From NCBI RefSeq assembly GCF_009709555.1, contig NZ_WJBG01000123.1, positions 1 through 64,000 of the forward strand: a DNA stretch of 64,000 nucleotides, given 5' to 3'. The stretch comes from Streptomyces blattellae (lineage in GTDB: Bacteria > Actinomycetota > Actinomycetes > Streptomycetales > Streptomycetaceae). Every line of letters begins with the position of its first letter. Position 1 is the stretch's first letter. A model generated the notes under the pieces. That model did not search any database. It saw only the letters and a list, made by a program, of their open reading frames with translations, and was not told the DNA's origin. Positions 6,113-15,274 of the stretch are shown piece after piece. A program made the position numbers and the translations under genes.

Positions 6113-8548
6113 TCAGCTCCCCGCGTGCAGGTCCCATACCCACACCCCGCCGGTCCATTTACCGGGGCGGCCCACCAGCTTCTCCACCGTCTCGCGCAGT
6201 TTGTCGTCGTTCTGCTGCGGCGCCAGCACCAGCACGCCCGCCTTCCAGAAGCCGAAGTCCTGCCGGGCCAGCGTCCGCCAGTTCTCGCCGATCTCCGGGA
6301 CCTCGCCCGTGTAGCGCACCTCCCGCAGGAGGTTGGAGGTGTTGCGGGGGGCGGCGCCGTAGATGCCGGTGCGCTCCTCGCCGTAGGGGCCGTTGAAGTA
6401 GCCGCCGGGGAGTTTGAAGCCCATGCCGGCTTCCGTCTGCCAGTGCAGGGCCTCCGCGTTGCCGGGATCCGGCAGCGGGACCGGGACGAGCGACTCGCCC
6501 TTTCCGAGATACGACCTCCAGCTCCCGTCCGCGATGAACGCCGGCACCTCCGCACGGTCCACGGCCTTCAGCGGGGCGGGGACGAGGGGGAGCAGGGCGA
6601 GGCAGACGCCGAGGAAGCCGGCGAACTGCGTGCTCACGGCACGCGTGGCGGCCAGCCTGTCCACCGCCAGCGCCACCAGCATGCCCAGCGCCGGTGCGCA
6701 CACCATCGCCACCCGGCCCTCGATGACCGACTCGAACAGCGGCTGCCCGGCGAGCGGCGCCCAGGGGCCGGGCAGCACCACGTCCGTCAGCGGGATACGG
6801 AACTCCGGGCCCAGGGAGAGGAAGGCCGCGGCGACGGCCGTGAACGCCAGCGCCTTGACCAGGGCGTGCTCCCACAGCCGTACGAGGATCGCGAAGGCGA
6901 GGGCGACCAGCGGCCAGCCGTAGAAGGCGTTCTGCTCGGTGGGGTTGAGGGAGAGGGCGTTCGCCGTGTCCGCGTTCCCCGCGATCAACGAGCGTTCGGC
7001 GAAGGAGAGGAGCGCGAGCGGACTGTTGCCCGCGTTGTCGCCGTGCAGGACGCTGTGGTAGCTCTGCGGGCCGTAGAACTGCCAGGCCAGGGCGTAGATG
7101 ACAAAGGGCAGGCAGACCGCGGCGCCGATCAGCAGGCCCTTGCCGAGAGGGCGCCAGGACGCCTTCGCCACATCCCGTCGTACGACCGCGTAGGCGGCGG
7201 CGAACAGCAGCATGCCCATCGCCGCCAGCAGGAGGGGCTCCTCGCCCAGGTAGATCTGGTACGCCGTCATCAGGCCCAGCACGGTCCCGTCCCGGGCGAC
7301 CCGGGTGCCGGAGCAGAGCCTGAGCGCCCGGTCGATGATCAGCGGGATCATGAACAGGATGATGAAGTTCGGGTGCGCGTTGGCGTGGCTGACCATCGGC
7401 GGGGCGAAGGCCGCCAGGGACGCGCCGACGAAGGCCGCGGCGCGCTGCCGTACGACCCGTTTCACGATCAGCCAGTACCAGGCGGCGGCGGTGGCGGCGA
7501 GGCCCAGCGTCATGACGACGCTGAGGGAGACCGCCGGGCCCGCGAGCAGCGTCAGCGGTGTGAAGGGGACGGACAGGCCGAGCATGACCGTGTTGGCCAT
7601 GAGGTTCACGCCGTCCGGGAAGCCCTGGAGGTCGGTGAAGAGGGGATTGCGGAGGTGGGCGACGTTGTCGGCCGTCACCGCGAAGAACCACTCCCACTGG
7701 TTCTGGTCCCGGAGCGAGTCCGGCAGATAGCGGTGGTTCGGGTCGATCAGGCGGCCCGAGTAGAGGGCGACCGACATCAGCAGGAAGAGGGCCACGGCCA
7801 GGACGTCGGCAGGGCGGAGCGCGCGGGCCTTGAGGCGGGCGAGTTCGGCGAGGACACGGCCGTAGTCGAGGGGGCCGACCTTCGAGCCCGTCTGGTGCGA
7901 CCAGCGGACCGGGACCTCGGCGAGCGGCCAGTCGGCGCGGTGGAAGTGCTGGAGGATCTCGACGTCGATGCCCCAGCCGTCGAGGCGGGAGTCGGCGAAG
8001 GCCTCGCGGGCCCGGTCGCCGTCGAAGAGCTTGAACCCGCACTGGGTGTCGCGGATGCCGGGGACGGCGGTCCGGCGTATGAGGACGTTGCCCGCGCGGC
8101 CCAGCAGCTCACGCAGCGGGTGCTGGCGCTCACCGATCGTCGCGCCGGGCACGGAGCGGGAACCGATCGCCGCCGCACAGCCCTCGCTGAGCGCCTTGTC
8201 GAGCCGCTCCAACTCCTCGATCGGCGCCGCCAGGTCGGCGTCGGTGACCAGGACCCGGCGGCCACGGGAGGCGGCGACGCCGAGGCGGAGGGCGGCGCCC
8301 TTGCCGCGGTTGCGGTCGCCGCCGACGAGCCGGACGCGGGAGCCGGTCCGCTCGGTCCGCTCGGTGACGAGGTCGCGGGTGGCGTCGGTGGAGCCGTCGT
8401 CGGCGACGACTATCTCCCAGTCGCCCCAGCGGCCCTCGTCCTCGCCGAGATAGGCGGCGATGGCGTCGAGGGTGGGGCCGAGGCGCTGTTCTTCGTTGTA
8501 GGCGGGGATGACGACGGAGAGGTCCACGGCCGTCTCGGGGCCCCTCAT
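6113..8548 (-). CDS. Glycosyltransferase 2 fused to a polytopic membrane domain
   Basis: The 811-residue protein has an N-terminal GT2 domain like dolichyl/polyprenyl-phosphate glucosyltransferases: VVIPAYNEEQRLG, ADDGSTDATRD, GKGAALRLG and the DXD-like VTDADLAAPIEELERL, then IRDTQCGFKLF. From about residue 250 follow roughly ten membrane segments and a C-terminal extracytoplasmic part, resembling GT39/GT-C-type proteins. It probably builds a lipid-linked sugar and handles its transfer at the membrane, but the substrate is unknown. Its ATG overlaps the stop of the upstream GntR gene (ATGA), so the two form an operon. Confidence 0.82.
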   Translation of the reverse strand: MRGPETAVDLSVVIPAYNEEQRLGPTLDAIAAYLGEDEGRWGDWEIVVADDGSTDATRDLVTERTERTGSRVRLVGGDRNRGKGAALRLGVAASRGRRVLVTDADLAAPIEELERLDKALSEGCAAAIGSRSVPGATIGERQHPLRELLGRAGNVLIRRTAVPGIRDTQCGFKLFDGDRAREAFADSRLDGWGIDVEILQHFHRADWPLAEVPVRWSHQTGSKVGPLDYGRVLAELARLKARALRPADVLAVALFLLMSVALYSGRLIDPNHRYLPDSLRDQNQWEWFFAVTADNVAHLRNPLFTDLQGFPDGVNLMANTVMLGLSVPFTPLTLLAGPAVSLSVVMTLGLAATAAAWYWLIVKRVVRQRAAAFVGASLAAFAPPMVSHANAHPNFIILFMIPLIIDRALRLCSGTRVARDGTVLGLMTAYQIYLGEEPLLLAAMGMLLFAAAYAVVRRDVAKASWRPLGKGLLIGAAVCLPFVIYALAWQFYGPQSYHSVLHGDNAGNSPLALLSFAERSLIAGNADTANALSLNPTEQNAFYGWPLVALAFAILVRLWEHALVKALAFTAVAAAFLSLGPEFRIPLTDVVLPGPWAPLAGQPLFESVIEGRVAMVCAPALGMLVALAVDRLAATRAVSTQFAGFLGVCLALLPLVPAPLKAVDRAEVPAFIADGSWRSYLGKGESLVPVPLPDPGNAEALHWQTEAGMGFKLPGGYFNGPYGEERTGIYGAAPRNTSNLLREVRYTGEVPEIGENWRTLARQDFGFWKAGVLVLAPQQNDDKLRETVEKLVGRPGKWTGGVWVWDLHAGS

Positions 8549-9246
8549 TCGGCGGCCAGTCGTTCGATGAGGGCGAGGGACTCCGTGTTGTACGAGGCGA
8601 CTATCGTGCGCGCCTCGGCGGTGTCGCGCCGGACCAGCGCGTCGACCAGCTGGGTGTGGCCCGACCAGAGGCGGCCTCGCAGGTCGGTCACCCGGCGCAG
8701 GTGCTGCACCGCGCAGACCCAGGACTGGACGCGCAGCCGGTGCAGGAAGTCGGTGAGGTAGGGGTTGCCGAAGAGGGTGCCGAGTTCCTTCCAGAAGCGC
8801 AGGTCGTAGCCGATCAGGACGGTGAGGTCACCGGCGGCTGCCGCGCGCTGAGCCTCCTCGCCGCGGCGGCGCGCACCGGCGAGGCCGGCGGCGAAACGGG
8901 CGTCCGCGGGGTTCTGGTAGCCCTGGTGAGTGGTGTCCAGTGCCTGGAACATGCCCGCGATGACCAGGCTGCGGGCCTCCAGGATGCCGCGGTAGTCCGC
9001 CACGGAGTACTCGTGGACGTGGAAGCCGCGGTGCTGGTCGGCGTCGAGGAGGCCCTGTGCGGAGAGATCGACCAGGGCCTCGCGTACGGGGGTGGCGGAG
9101 ACGCCGTACTGCTCGGCGATCTCCTTCACCGTGAACTCCTGACCCGGCTGCAGTCGTCCCGCCAGTACCTCGTCGCGAAGCGCGTCGGCGAGCTGCTGCC
9201 GCAGGGTGCTGCGGGTCACGGCGCCGTTGCCGCTGGTGCCGGGCAT
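8545..9246 (-). CDS. GntR-family regulator, FadR/FCD subtype
   Basis: The 233-residue protein has a winged helix (LRDEVLAGRLQPGQEFTVKEIAEQYGVSATPVREALVDLSAQGLL) and an all-helical FCD-like C-terminal domain, where an acidic ligand and a metal would bind. I chose ATG 9246 because it has an upstream GGGAG and starts just before the winged helix; the frame runs on to 9306 without a site. It is coupled to the glycosyltransferase by a four-base overlap. It could respond to a metabolite of the nearby aminotransferase, but that gene is 580 bases away behind repeats. Confidence 0.85.
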   Translation of the reverse strand: MPGTSGNGAVTRSTLRQQLADALRDEVLAGRLQPGQEFTVKEIAEQYGVSATPVREALVDLSAQGLLDADQHRGFHVHEYSVADYRGILEARSLVIAGMFQALDTTHQGYQNPADARFAAGLAGARRRGEEAQRAAAAGDLTVLIGYDLRFWKELGTLFGNPYLTDFLHRLRVQSWVCAVQHLRRVTDLRGRLWSGHTQLVDALVRRDTAEARTIVASYNTESLALIERLAAE

Positions 9247-9456
9247 GGTCGGGGCGTCTCCCTTACGTCGTGATGGGTCGGCGTGCTCGCATATGTCTAC
9301 GAGCACGCCACCTTACGCGTTCGGGATGCACGGGTCGCCGTCCCGGCGGGGCAGTCCGTCACGGCCGCGCGTTCCGCCCCCGCCGCCCTCACCCGTCCCA
9401 CCCCTGGGGGCTGCGCCCCCAGCCCCCGCATCGGCCCGAACGGCCTCGTCCTCAAA

Positions 9457-9680
9457 CGCCGGACGGGCCGAATCGCGCGGCCCGGCGCCGAGAGTGTCCC
9501 CAGCTGGGGTGGGTGGGGGCGGAGGACGGTCGTTGTCGTCTCCGAGCGCCGGACGGGCCGAATCGTGCGGCCCGGCGCCGAGAGGCGAGTGTCCCCAGCT
9601 GGGGTGGGTGGGGGCGGAGGACGGTCGTTGTCGTCTCCGAGCGCCGGACGGGCCGAATCGCGCGGCCCGGCGCCGAGAAG
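9457..9680. repeat. Tandem repeat of about 95 bp, 2.4 copies
   Basis: The 37-base block CGCCGGACGGGCCGAATCG...CGCCGAGAG begins at 9457, 9547 and 9642. Between blocks lies a 53-58 base segment containing CCCCAGCTGGGG, giving periods of 90 and 95 bases. The CGCCGGACGGGC core is a familiar interspersed sequence in Streptomyces intergenic regions (recalled, not searched). It fills much of the 575-base gap between the GntR and aminotransferase genes, which otherwise shows no gene. Confidence 0.75.
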
Positions 9681-9723
9681 TGGGGCGCCCCCCGACTGCG
9701 GGCAGTCGTGCCGCTGGGGCGAT

Positions 9724-9762
9724 GGGGGTCCCCCCGCTCAAGCGAAGCCGAGAGTGGGGGAG
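9724..9762. repeat. Streptomyces GGGGGTCCCCCC...GTGGGGGAG intergenic palindrome
   Basis: CCCCCGCT (9731-9738) pairs with AGTGGGGG (9753-9760) around CAAGCGAAGCCGAG. It belongs to a class of short GC-rich palindromes widespread in Streptomyces. A relative occurs inside the coding sequence of the STAND NTPase at 36695-36733. Confidence 0.6.
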
Positions 9763-9821
9763 GGTGGCGCAGGCGGCGCCCCGGCAGCGCCGGGCCGCGC
9801 GACCCACCCCCGCCTCAGCCC

Positions 9822-11177
9822 CTACTCCGTGTACTCGTCAGCCACGGTCAGCGCGGCGTCCAGTGCCGACAGCCCCTCCTTCAGCTCCGCCTCGGTCGCG
9901 TTGCACGGGGGTACGACGTGGGTGCGGTTCATGTTGATGAAGGGCCACAGGCCCTGCGCCTTCGCGGCGGAGCCGAACGCGGCCATCGGGGCGTTCGCCT
10001 CGCCGGAGGCGTTGTACGGCACCAGCGGCTCGCGGGTCTCCTTGTTCCGCACCAGCTCCAGGGCCCAGAACATGCCGACGCCCCGCACCTCGCCGACACA
10101 CGCGTGCCGCTCGGCCAGCTTCCGCAGCGCCGGTCCCACGACCGCCGCGCCGAGGTTCGCCGCGTTCTCGACGACTCCCTCCTCGGCCATCACGCCGATC
10201 GTCGCGACGGCGGCCGCGCAGGCCAGGGGATGCCCGGAGTAGGTCAGCCCACCGGGATACGGCCGCCTGGCGAACGTCTCCGCGACCGCCCCGGAGATCG
10301 CGACCCCGCCCAGCGGCACATACCCGGAGTTCACGCCCTTCGCGAAGGTCAGCAGATCCGGTACGACACCGAACAGGTCGGCGGCGAACCACTCGCCGGT
10401 GCGCCCGAACCCGGCCATGACCTCGTCCAGGACGAAGACGATCCCGTACTTGTCGCAGATCTCACGGACGCCCGCCAGATAGCCCGGCGGCGGCACCATG
10501 ATCCCCGCCGTTCCCGGAACCGTCTCCAGGATGATCGCGGCGATCGTCGACGGCCCCTCGAAGGCGATCGTCGTCTCCAGGTGTTCGAGGGCCCGTGCGC
10601 ACTCCTGCTCCTCCGTCTCCGCGTAGAAGCGGGAGCGGTAGAGGAAGGGGGCCCAGAAGCGCACCACGCCGGCCGAACCGCTGTCCGACGCCCAGCGGCG
10701 CGGGTCACCCGTGATGTTCACCGCCTGCTGGGTACCGCCGTGGTAGGAGCGGTACGCCGCCAGCACCTTCGGCCGGCCCGTGTGCAGCCGGGCCATCCGC
10801 ACCGCGTGCTCGACCGCGTCCGCGCCGCCGTTGGTGAAGAAGATCTTGTCCAGGTCACCCGGCGTCCGCTCGGCGATCAGCCGCGCCGCCTCCGACCGCG
10901 CCTCGATCGCGAACGCGGGCGCGAACGTTGTCATCCTCGCCGCCTGCTCCTGGATCGCGGCGACAACCTTCGGGTGCTGGTAGCCGATGTTCGTGTAGAC
11001 GAGCCCGCTGCTGAAGTCGAGGTAGCGCTTGCCGTCGTAGTCCCAGAAGTACGACCCCTCCGCGCCGGCGACGGCGAGCGGGTCGATGAGTTCCTGCGCT
11101 GACCAGGAGTGGAAGACATGCGCACGGTCCGCGGCCTTCACGGCGGCGCCGGCCTCGGGGTTTGGCTGAGGGGTCAT
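9822..11177 (-). CDS. PLP-dependent class III aminotransferase
   Basis: The 451-residue enzyme belongs to the class III (omega) aminotransferases. FFTNGGADAVEHAVRMAR binds the cofactor phosphate, VLDEVMAGFGRTGEWFA holds the Asp that contacts the pyridine nitrogen, and LLTFAKGVNSGYVPLGG carries the lysine that forms the Schiff base. It would move an amino group from an omega-amino acid or amine to a keto acid in the cytoplasm; the substrate cannot be read from sequence. ATG 11177 is chosen at the start of the conserved region; the frame runs on to 11288. No clear ribosome-binding site is visible, so a leaderless mRNA is possible. Confidence 0.87.
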   Translation of the reverse strand: MTPQPNPEAGAAVKAADRAHVFHSWSAQELIDPLAVAGAEGSYFWDYDGKRYLDFSSGLVYTNIGYQHPKVVAAIQEQAARMTTFAPAFAIEARSEAARLIAERTPGDLDKIFFTNGGADAVEHAVRMARLHTGRPKVLAAYRSYHGGTQQAVNITGDPRRWASDSGSAGVVRFWAPFLYRSRFYAETEEQECARALEHLETTIAFEGPSTIAAIILETVPGTAGIMVPPPGYLAGVREICDKYGIVFVLDEVMAGFGRTGEWFAADLFGVVPDLLTFAKGVNSGYVPLGGVAISGAVAETFARRPYPGGLTYSGHPLACAAAVATIGVMAEEGVVENAANLGAAVVGPALRKLAERHACVGEVRGVGMFWALELVRNKETREPLVPYNASGEANAPMAAFGSAAKAQGLWPFINMNRTHVVPPCNATEAELKEGLSALDAALTVADEYTE

Positions 11178-11316
11178 GCGGGCGAGCGTAAATGTCCGCG
11201 ATGCGGAAGCGGTATCGGCGTCCTGTCTGCGGGATGCGGCTTTCCGCGACAGGTTGTCGATGCCGGGGCGGTACCGGGGCCGGTGCATGGCTCACGGTCT
11301 GTGCCACTGTTCAATC

Positions 11317-11577
11317 ATGACCAGCGACTACGACCGCGTCCGCACCGGTATCGAGTTCATGACCGCCTACGTCTCCGGGAACGACCTGCTCAGCGACTAC
11401 CTGGCCGAGCGGCGTCGGGAAGACCCGGCCGCGGCCGAGAACCTGATGGACGGCACAGCGGCCCTGTGCGCCGCGCTGCTGCGGACGTTGGCCCGGATGA
11501 CGGGGAAGACCGAGCACCAGATTCTGCAGGAGCTGGCCCGGGGCACCCACCGGCACGAGCAGCGGTCCGACGACTGA
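11317..11577 (+). CDS. Small hypothetical helical protein
   Basis: The 86-residue protein (MTSDYDRVRTGIEFMTAYVSGND..., then LMDGTAALCAALLRTLARMTGKTEHQILQELAR) is predicted to be almost entirely alpha-helical and soluble. I do not recognise the family. It is divergent from the aminotransferase gene, with 139 bases between the two starts, and upstream of decayed sequence. Codon use is normal for the window. Its start is ATG 11317; no strong ribosome-binding site is visible. Confidence 0.6.
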   Translation: MTSDYDRVRTGIEFMTAYVSGNDLLSDYLAERRREDPAAAENLMDGTAALCAALLRTLARMTGKTEHQILQELARGTHRHEQRSDD

Positions 11578-11705
11578 ACGGCCCGCAGACTCCCCCACCA
11601 TCATCATCGCCCGCGGCGACGACCCGCCCCGCTGGGCTGCGAGGGCTCCGGCATCGGCGGTGCTGAAGACGGTCGCCTCGACCCGGGGCGCCAACGGCTT
11701 CAGCG

Positions 11706-11913
11706 AACTTCAAGCAGGCGAACGACGAGAAGGGCGCCGAGTACGCCCACACCTACGGTGCCCCGCCCGTCGGCTTCCTCGCCGGGAGAGCTTCCTTGCC
11801 GGGAGAGCTTCCTCGACGGCATCCGCGACAACGGCCAGAACGTCATCCGCAGCCACGGCCATGTGCCGTGCTCGACGGATGCGGGGGATCATCTCTGCCG
11901 CGATGTCGGCTGA
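11706..11913 (+). pseudogene. Decayed coding remnant broken by a 17-bp tandem duplication
   Basis: Two frames read like protein when joined: NFKQANDEKGAEYAHTYGAPPVGF before, and FLDGIRDNGQNVIRSHGHV after, a run of 17-base units (TTCCTCGCCGGGAGAGC at 11775, again at 11792, partial at 11809). Two extra 17-base units add 34 bases and break the frame. A further shift appears near 11700. I do not recognise the protein. The rest of 11578-11951 has no convincing gene. Confidence 0.35.
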
Positions 11914-11951
11914 CGCGCCCTCAACTCGGTCCGGGGGCGCAGCAGCCCCGG

Positions 11952-12701
11952 TCACCTCGGTTCCGGTGGTCGCTGCCGAGGCATGTTCGGCCGGGCGGAG
12001 CCGCCGGGCGACATGGGAAACCGGCCCTGCACCACAGCCCCCTCGCCCCGCGACCCGCCTGACACCGCCGACTGAAGCCCCATCGGCGCGGACCCGGTCC
12101 GGAACTCCACCATCCAGTCCGCCGTCTCCGCCCGCACCAGCTCCGTCACGTCCTCGGAGAACCTCCGCAGCACCCCCAGACACCGCTCGGCAGCCTCACT
12201 CGCCGTCCCCTCCGCCGGCCCCAGCACCTCCCGCACACTCTCCGAGGCCCAGTCGAACTGCAGCACCTGAAGCCGCCGCTGCACAGCCTGCGCAGTCGCG
12301 ACGTCCCTTATCCACCCGGACGTCACCCCGAAGCACCGGTCGATCGCCACACACGCCGCCCCGAGCAGCAGCGCCAGATACCCCCACGCGGCGGCCCCGG
12401 CCAGCACCCCCGTCAGATCGAGCAATGGCAACGCGCCCCCCGCCACCGCCCCTACCGCGGCGCCCGCCCGCAGCCCCCGCGCGCCCCGCCGCTTCCACAC
12501 CCGATCGGCGAGATACCAGGCCGCGGTGGAGAGCGCCCCGCGCTCCACCCACCGGTACAGCTCGTCCAGCCGCTCCGCCGGCTCCGCCCAGTCCCCGAGC
12601 GGAAACGCCCGCCCGGTCAGATCGCCCGGCCGCAGTCCGGCGGCGTCCTTGCCGCGGTTGTCCTGAGGCCGACCCTCGGGCTGCATTTCCGGCTGACCCA
12701 C
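11952..12701 (-). CDS. SLATT-type two-TM membrane protein
   Basis: This 249-residue protein has a SLATT-like layout: a helical N-terminal part (RLDELYRWVERGALSTAAWYLADRVWKRR), two adjacent membrane segments (AAVGAVAGGALPLLDLTG, then AAWGYLALLLGAACVAIDRCFG), and a long soluble helical C-terminus. SLATT domains are predicted pore-forming effectors in some conflict systems, but this copy sits next to ybaB-recR in the chromosomal backbone and probably has a housekeeping role. GTG 12701 is chosen because AGGGAG stands six bases upstream. It is divergent from ybaB. Confidence 0.72.
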   Translation of the reverse strand: MGQPEMQPEGRPQDNRGKDAAGLRPGDLTGRAFPLGDWAEPAERLDELYRWVERGALSTAAWYLADRVWKRRGARGLRAGAAVGAVAGGALPLLDLTGVLAGAAAWGYLALLLGAACVAIDRCFGVTSGWIRDVATAQAVQRRLQVLQFDWASESVREVLGPAEGTASEAAERCLGVLRRFSEDVTELVRAETADWMVEFRTGSAPMGLQSAVSGGSRGEGAVVQGRFPMSPGGSARPNMPRQRPPEPR

Positions 12702-12958
12702 CCGGCACTCCCTACTGATCACGGTGTGTGACGCCTGCCTGGCGCTCACGTGACACCTGATGCTGACGCGCCGCACCCTTCCTACCGCCCAATGGGTGGC
12801 GAAGACCCGGTTTTCCCCTCTTTTCCGCCCGGAAGTGGGTCTTGATCAGGTATAGGACGCGCGGCCGTCTCACTCGAAAGAGTGCCGGGGCGACGGCTGC
12901 GCGGACCACGTAGGCTCGTGCCGAGCGGGAAAATCCCGTACCCGAAGAGGAGCTGATC

Positions 12959-13315
12959 GTGATCCCCGGTGGTGGCCAGCCCAATATGCAGCAGCTGCTG
13001 CAGCAGGCCCAGAAGATGCAGCAGGACCTGGCGCGGGCGCAGGAGGAACTGGCGCAGACGGAGGTCGACGGCCAGGCCGGCGGCGGACTGGTGACGGCCA
13101 CCGTCACCGGCGCCGGTGAACTGCGCGCGCTGAAGATCGACCCGAAGGCGGTGGACCCCGACGACACCGAGACGCTCGCCGACCTGATCGTCGCGGCCGT
13201 ACACGCGGCCAACGAGAACGCGCAGACGCTCCAGCAGCAGAAGCTGGGTCCGCTGGCGCAGGGTCTGGGCGGCGGACTGGGCGGCGGCAGCGGTATCCCG
13301 GGCCTGCCGTTCTGA
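12959..13315 (+). CDS. ybaB: YbaB/EbfC nucleoid-associated protein
   Basis: The 118-residue protein has the family core ([34 protein letters not shown], then [31 protein letters not shown]) and a glycine-rich tail ([11 protein letters not shown]). YbaB forms dimers that bind DNA and is encoded beside recR across bacteria; it may help nucleoid structure or recombination. It starts at GTG 12959 with GAGGAG six bases upstream. recR follows 90 bases later on the same strand and may be co-transcribed. Confidence 0.93.
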   Translation: MIPGGGQPNMQQLLQQAQKMQQDLARAQEELAQTEVDGQAGGGLVTATVTGAGELRALKIDPKAVDPDDTETLADLIVAAVHAANENAQTLQQQKLGPLAQGLGGGLGGGSGIPGLPF

Positions 13316-13405
13316 CACCTGTTCTGTGACCGGACCTGCCTTTCTGCGGCGGGCGTCCGGCAACTACCGTACGTACGAGAGAACACCAGGAAGGGCGGGC
13401 AGTCC

Positions 13406-14005
13406 GTGTACGAAGGCGTGGTCCAGGACCTCATCGACGAACTGGGGCGGCTGCCCGGCGTCGGTCCCAAGAGCGCGCAGCGGATCGCCTTCCACATTCT
13501 CCAGGCCGAACCGACGGACGTACGGCGCCTTGCGCAGGCCCTCATGGAGGTCAAGGCCAAGGTCCGCTTCTGCGCGATCTGCGGGAACGTCGCCCAGGAG
13601 GAGAACTGCAACATCTGCCGCGACACCCGCCGCGACCCCGCCGTCATCTGCGTGGTGGAGGAGCCGAAGGACGTCGTCGCGATCGAGCGCACCCGCGAGT
13701 TCCGCGGCCGTTACCACGTCCTCGGCGGCGCGATCAGCCCGATCGAGGGTGTCGGCCCGGACGACCTGCGTATACGAGAACTTCTCGCGCGGTTGGCCGA
13801 CGGGACGGTCACGGAACTGATCCTCGCCACGGACCCGAATCTGGAGGGCGAGGCCACGGCCACGTACCTCGCCCGCATGATCAAGCCCATGGGCCTCAAG
13901 GTCACCCGCCTGGCCAGCGGCCTCCCGGTGGGTGGCGACCTGGAATACGCGGACGAGGTGACCCTCGGCCGCGCCTTCGAGGGGAGACGACTTCTAGATG
14001 TCTGA
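13406..14005 (+). CDS. recR: Recombination mediator RecR
   Basis: The 199-residue protein has all RecR features: an N-terminal helix-hairpin-helix ([20 protein letters not shown]), a Cys4 zinc finger ([16 protein letters not shown], residues about 57-72), a Toprim domain ([17 protein letters not shown]) and a C-terminal Walker B-like stretch. With RecF and RecO it loads RecA onto gapped single-stranded DNA. It starts at GTG 13406 and overlaps the DUF5063 gene by eight bases. It is full length with no anomalies. Confidence 0.96.
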   Translation: MYEGVVQDLIDELGRLPGVGPKSAQRIAFHILQAEPTDVRRLAQALMEVKAKVRFCAICGNVAQEENCNICRDTRRDPAVICVVEEPKDVVAIERTREFRGRYHVLGGAISPIEGVGPDDLRIRELLARLADGTVTELILATDPNLEGEATATYLARMIKPMGLKVTRLASGLPVGGDLEYADEVTLGRAFEGRRLLDV

Positions 14006-14663
14006 CGCCACGCTGCACGCGACCACGCAGGACCCGAACGACTTCGCGGTCCAGATCGCGGACCAGGTAGAGAGCTTCCTCGTCGCCGTCACCGAGGTGG
14101 CGAAGGGGGACGAGCCGGAATCGGCGATCCCCTTCCTCCTGCTGGAGGTCTCGCAGCTGCTGCTCGCCGGTGGCCGCCTCGGCGCGCACGAGGACCTGGT
14201 GCCCGAGGAGCGATACGAGCCCGACCCGGGTCCCGAGCCGGACATGGACGAACTGCGCGAGAACCTCGCCCGGCTCCTCGAACCGGTCGACGTCTACTCG
14301 GAGGTCTTCGACCCGTACGAGCCCCGCAAGGCGCCGGTCCCCGCCCGTATCTCCGACGACCTCACCGACGTCATCACCGACCTCCGGCACGGCATGGTCC
14401 ACTACCGCGCGGGCCGCACCACCGAGGCGCTGTGGTGGTGGCAGTTCTCCTACTTCTCCAACTGGGGTGCCACGGCTTCGGCGACGCTGCGCGCGCTGCA
14501 GTCCGTCCTGGCGCATGTCCGGTTGAACCAGCCCCTCGAAGAACTCGACGGCCTCGACACGGACCAGGCCATGGGCGACGAGACCCTTGAGTTCGAGGCC
14601 GGCCGGGTCATGGCGGAGGAGATCGCGGGCCCGCTGGGCCTCCGGCCGGCCAGGACGAAGTAG
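13998..14663 (+). CDS. DUF5063 domain protein
   Basis: The 221-residue acidic cytoplasmic protein carries the DUF5063 pattern: an N-terminal helix ([17 protein letters not shown]), [15 protein letters not shown], then [44 protein letters not shown]. It is encoded immediately after recR in many Streptomyces. Its ATG lies inside the end of recR (eight-base overlap), so it is translationally coupled and probably works with, or is simply co-expressed with, the recombination genes. No catalytic motif is visible. Confidence 0.82.
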   Translation: MSDATLHATTQDPNDFAVQIADQVESFLVAVTEVAKGDEPESAIPFLLLEVSQLLLAGGRLGAHEDLVPEERYEPDPGPEPDMDELRENLARLLEPVDVYSEVFDPYEPRKAPVPARISDDLTDVITDLRHGMVHYRAGRTTEALWWWQFSYFSNWGATASATLRALQSVLAHVRLNQPLEELDGLDTDQAMGDETLEFEAGRVMAEEIAGPLGLRPARTK

Positions 14664-14689
14664 CCCCGCCCACCACGGGTTCAGTCCTC

Positions 14690-14719
14690 GCAGCCCTCTC
14701 CGGGAACGGAGGGGGCTGC
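14690..14719 (+). terminator. Terminator after the ybaB-recR-DUF5063 unit
   Basis: GCAGCCCTCTCCG (14690-14702) pairs with CGGAGGGGGCTGC (14707-14719) with one mismatch and a GGAA loop. It lies 27 bases past the DUF5063 stop and is a strong GC-rich hairpin of the kind Streptomyces uses as a terminator. Confidence 0.75.
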
Positions 14720-14833
14720 GTGTGCTGCGCTCCCGGCGGGGACAGGTGTGTCAGCCTAGGTACGAGAACTTTCAACAAAAACATGGAACAAGAACATGGG
14801 CCGCCCCCGCCTCACCCGAATCGGAGTCCGACC

Positions 14834-15244
14834 ATGGATGTCACCCTGGAACTCCCCGTCCACGCCCGCCTGATCACCACCGGCCGAGAGCTCCCGGTCC
14901 CGGTGACCCTCCGCTACACCTCGGCCGACCCCTTCGCCGTGCACCTCGACTTCCCGGACCATGTCTCGCTCAGCGGCGAAGCGGTGACCTGGACCTTCGC
15001 CCGCTCCCTGCTGGAGGAGGGGCTGGGCACGGCCGCCGGGATCGGCAGTGTGCACATATGGCCGTGCGGACCGTTCCGTACGGTCGTCGAGTTGCACGCG
15101 CTGGAGGGCGTGGCGATGGTCTGGTTCGACCCGGGTGTCCTGCGCCGTTTCCTGCTCCGCTCGTACGCCGTGGTCGAGCCGGCCGGCGAGGACCTGGGAA
15201 CGGCCGTCGACGAGGGCATCGCCTCACTGCTGGGCGGGGTCTGA
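14834..15244 (+). CDS. SsgA-like sporulation/cell-division protein (SALP)
   Basis: This 136-residue protein matches the SsgA/SsgB family along its length: LPVPVTLRYTSADPFAVHLDF, VTWTFARSLLEEGL, GSVHIWPCG and the VELHALEGVAMVWF strand, ending with FLLRSYAVVEPAGED. Family members occur only in sporulating actinomycetes and guide septum placement and peptidoglycan remodelling; SsgB recruits FtsZ. Which paralogue this is cannot be decided here. It starts at ATG 14834 (GGAG at about 10 bases). It stands alone between a terminator and a convergent transporter gene. Confidence 0.88.
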   Translation: MDVTLELPVHARLITTGRELPVPVTLRYTSADPFAVHLDFPDHVSLSGEAVTWTFARSLLEEGLGTAAGIGSVHIWPCGPFRTVVELHALEGVAMVWFDPGVLRRFLLRSYAVVEPAGEDLGTAVDEGIASLLGGV

Positions 15245-15274
15245 TCTCCATTCGGCCGACCGTCACCGGGCGCG

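Noticed and set aside
6101..8761. 886-residue plus-strand frame opposite the glycosyltransferase
   Set aside because: It is antisense to a clear membrane glycosyltransferase and has Arg/Gly/Glu-rich composition without motifs.
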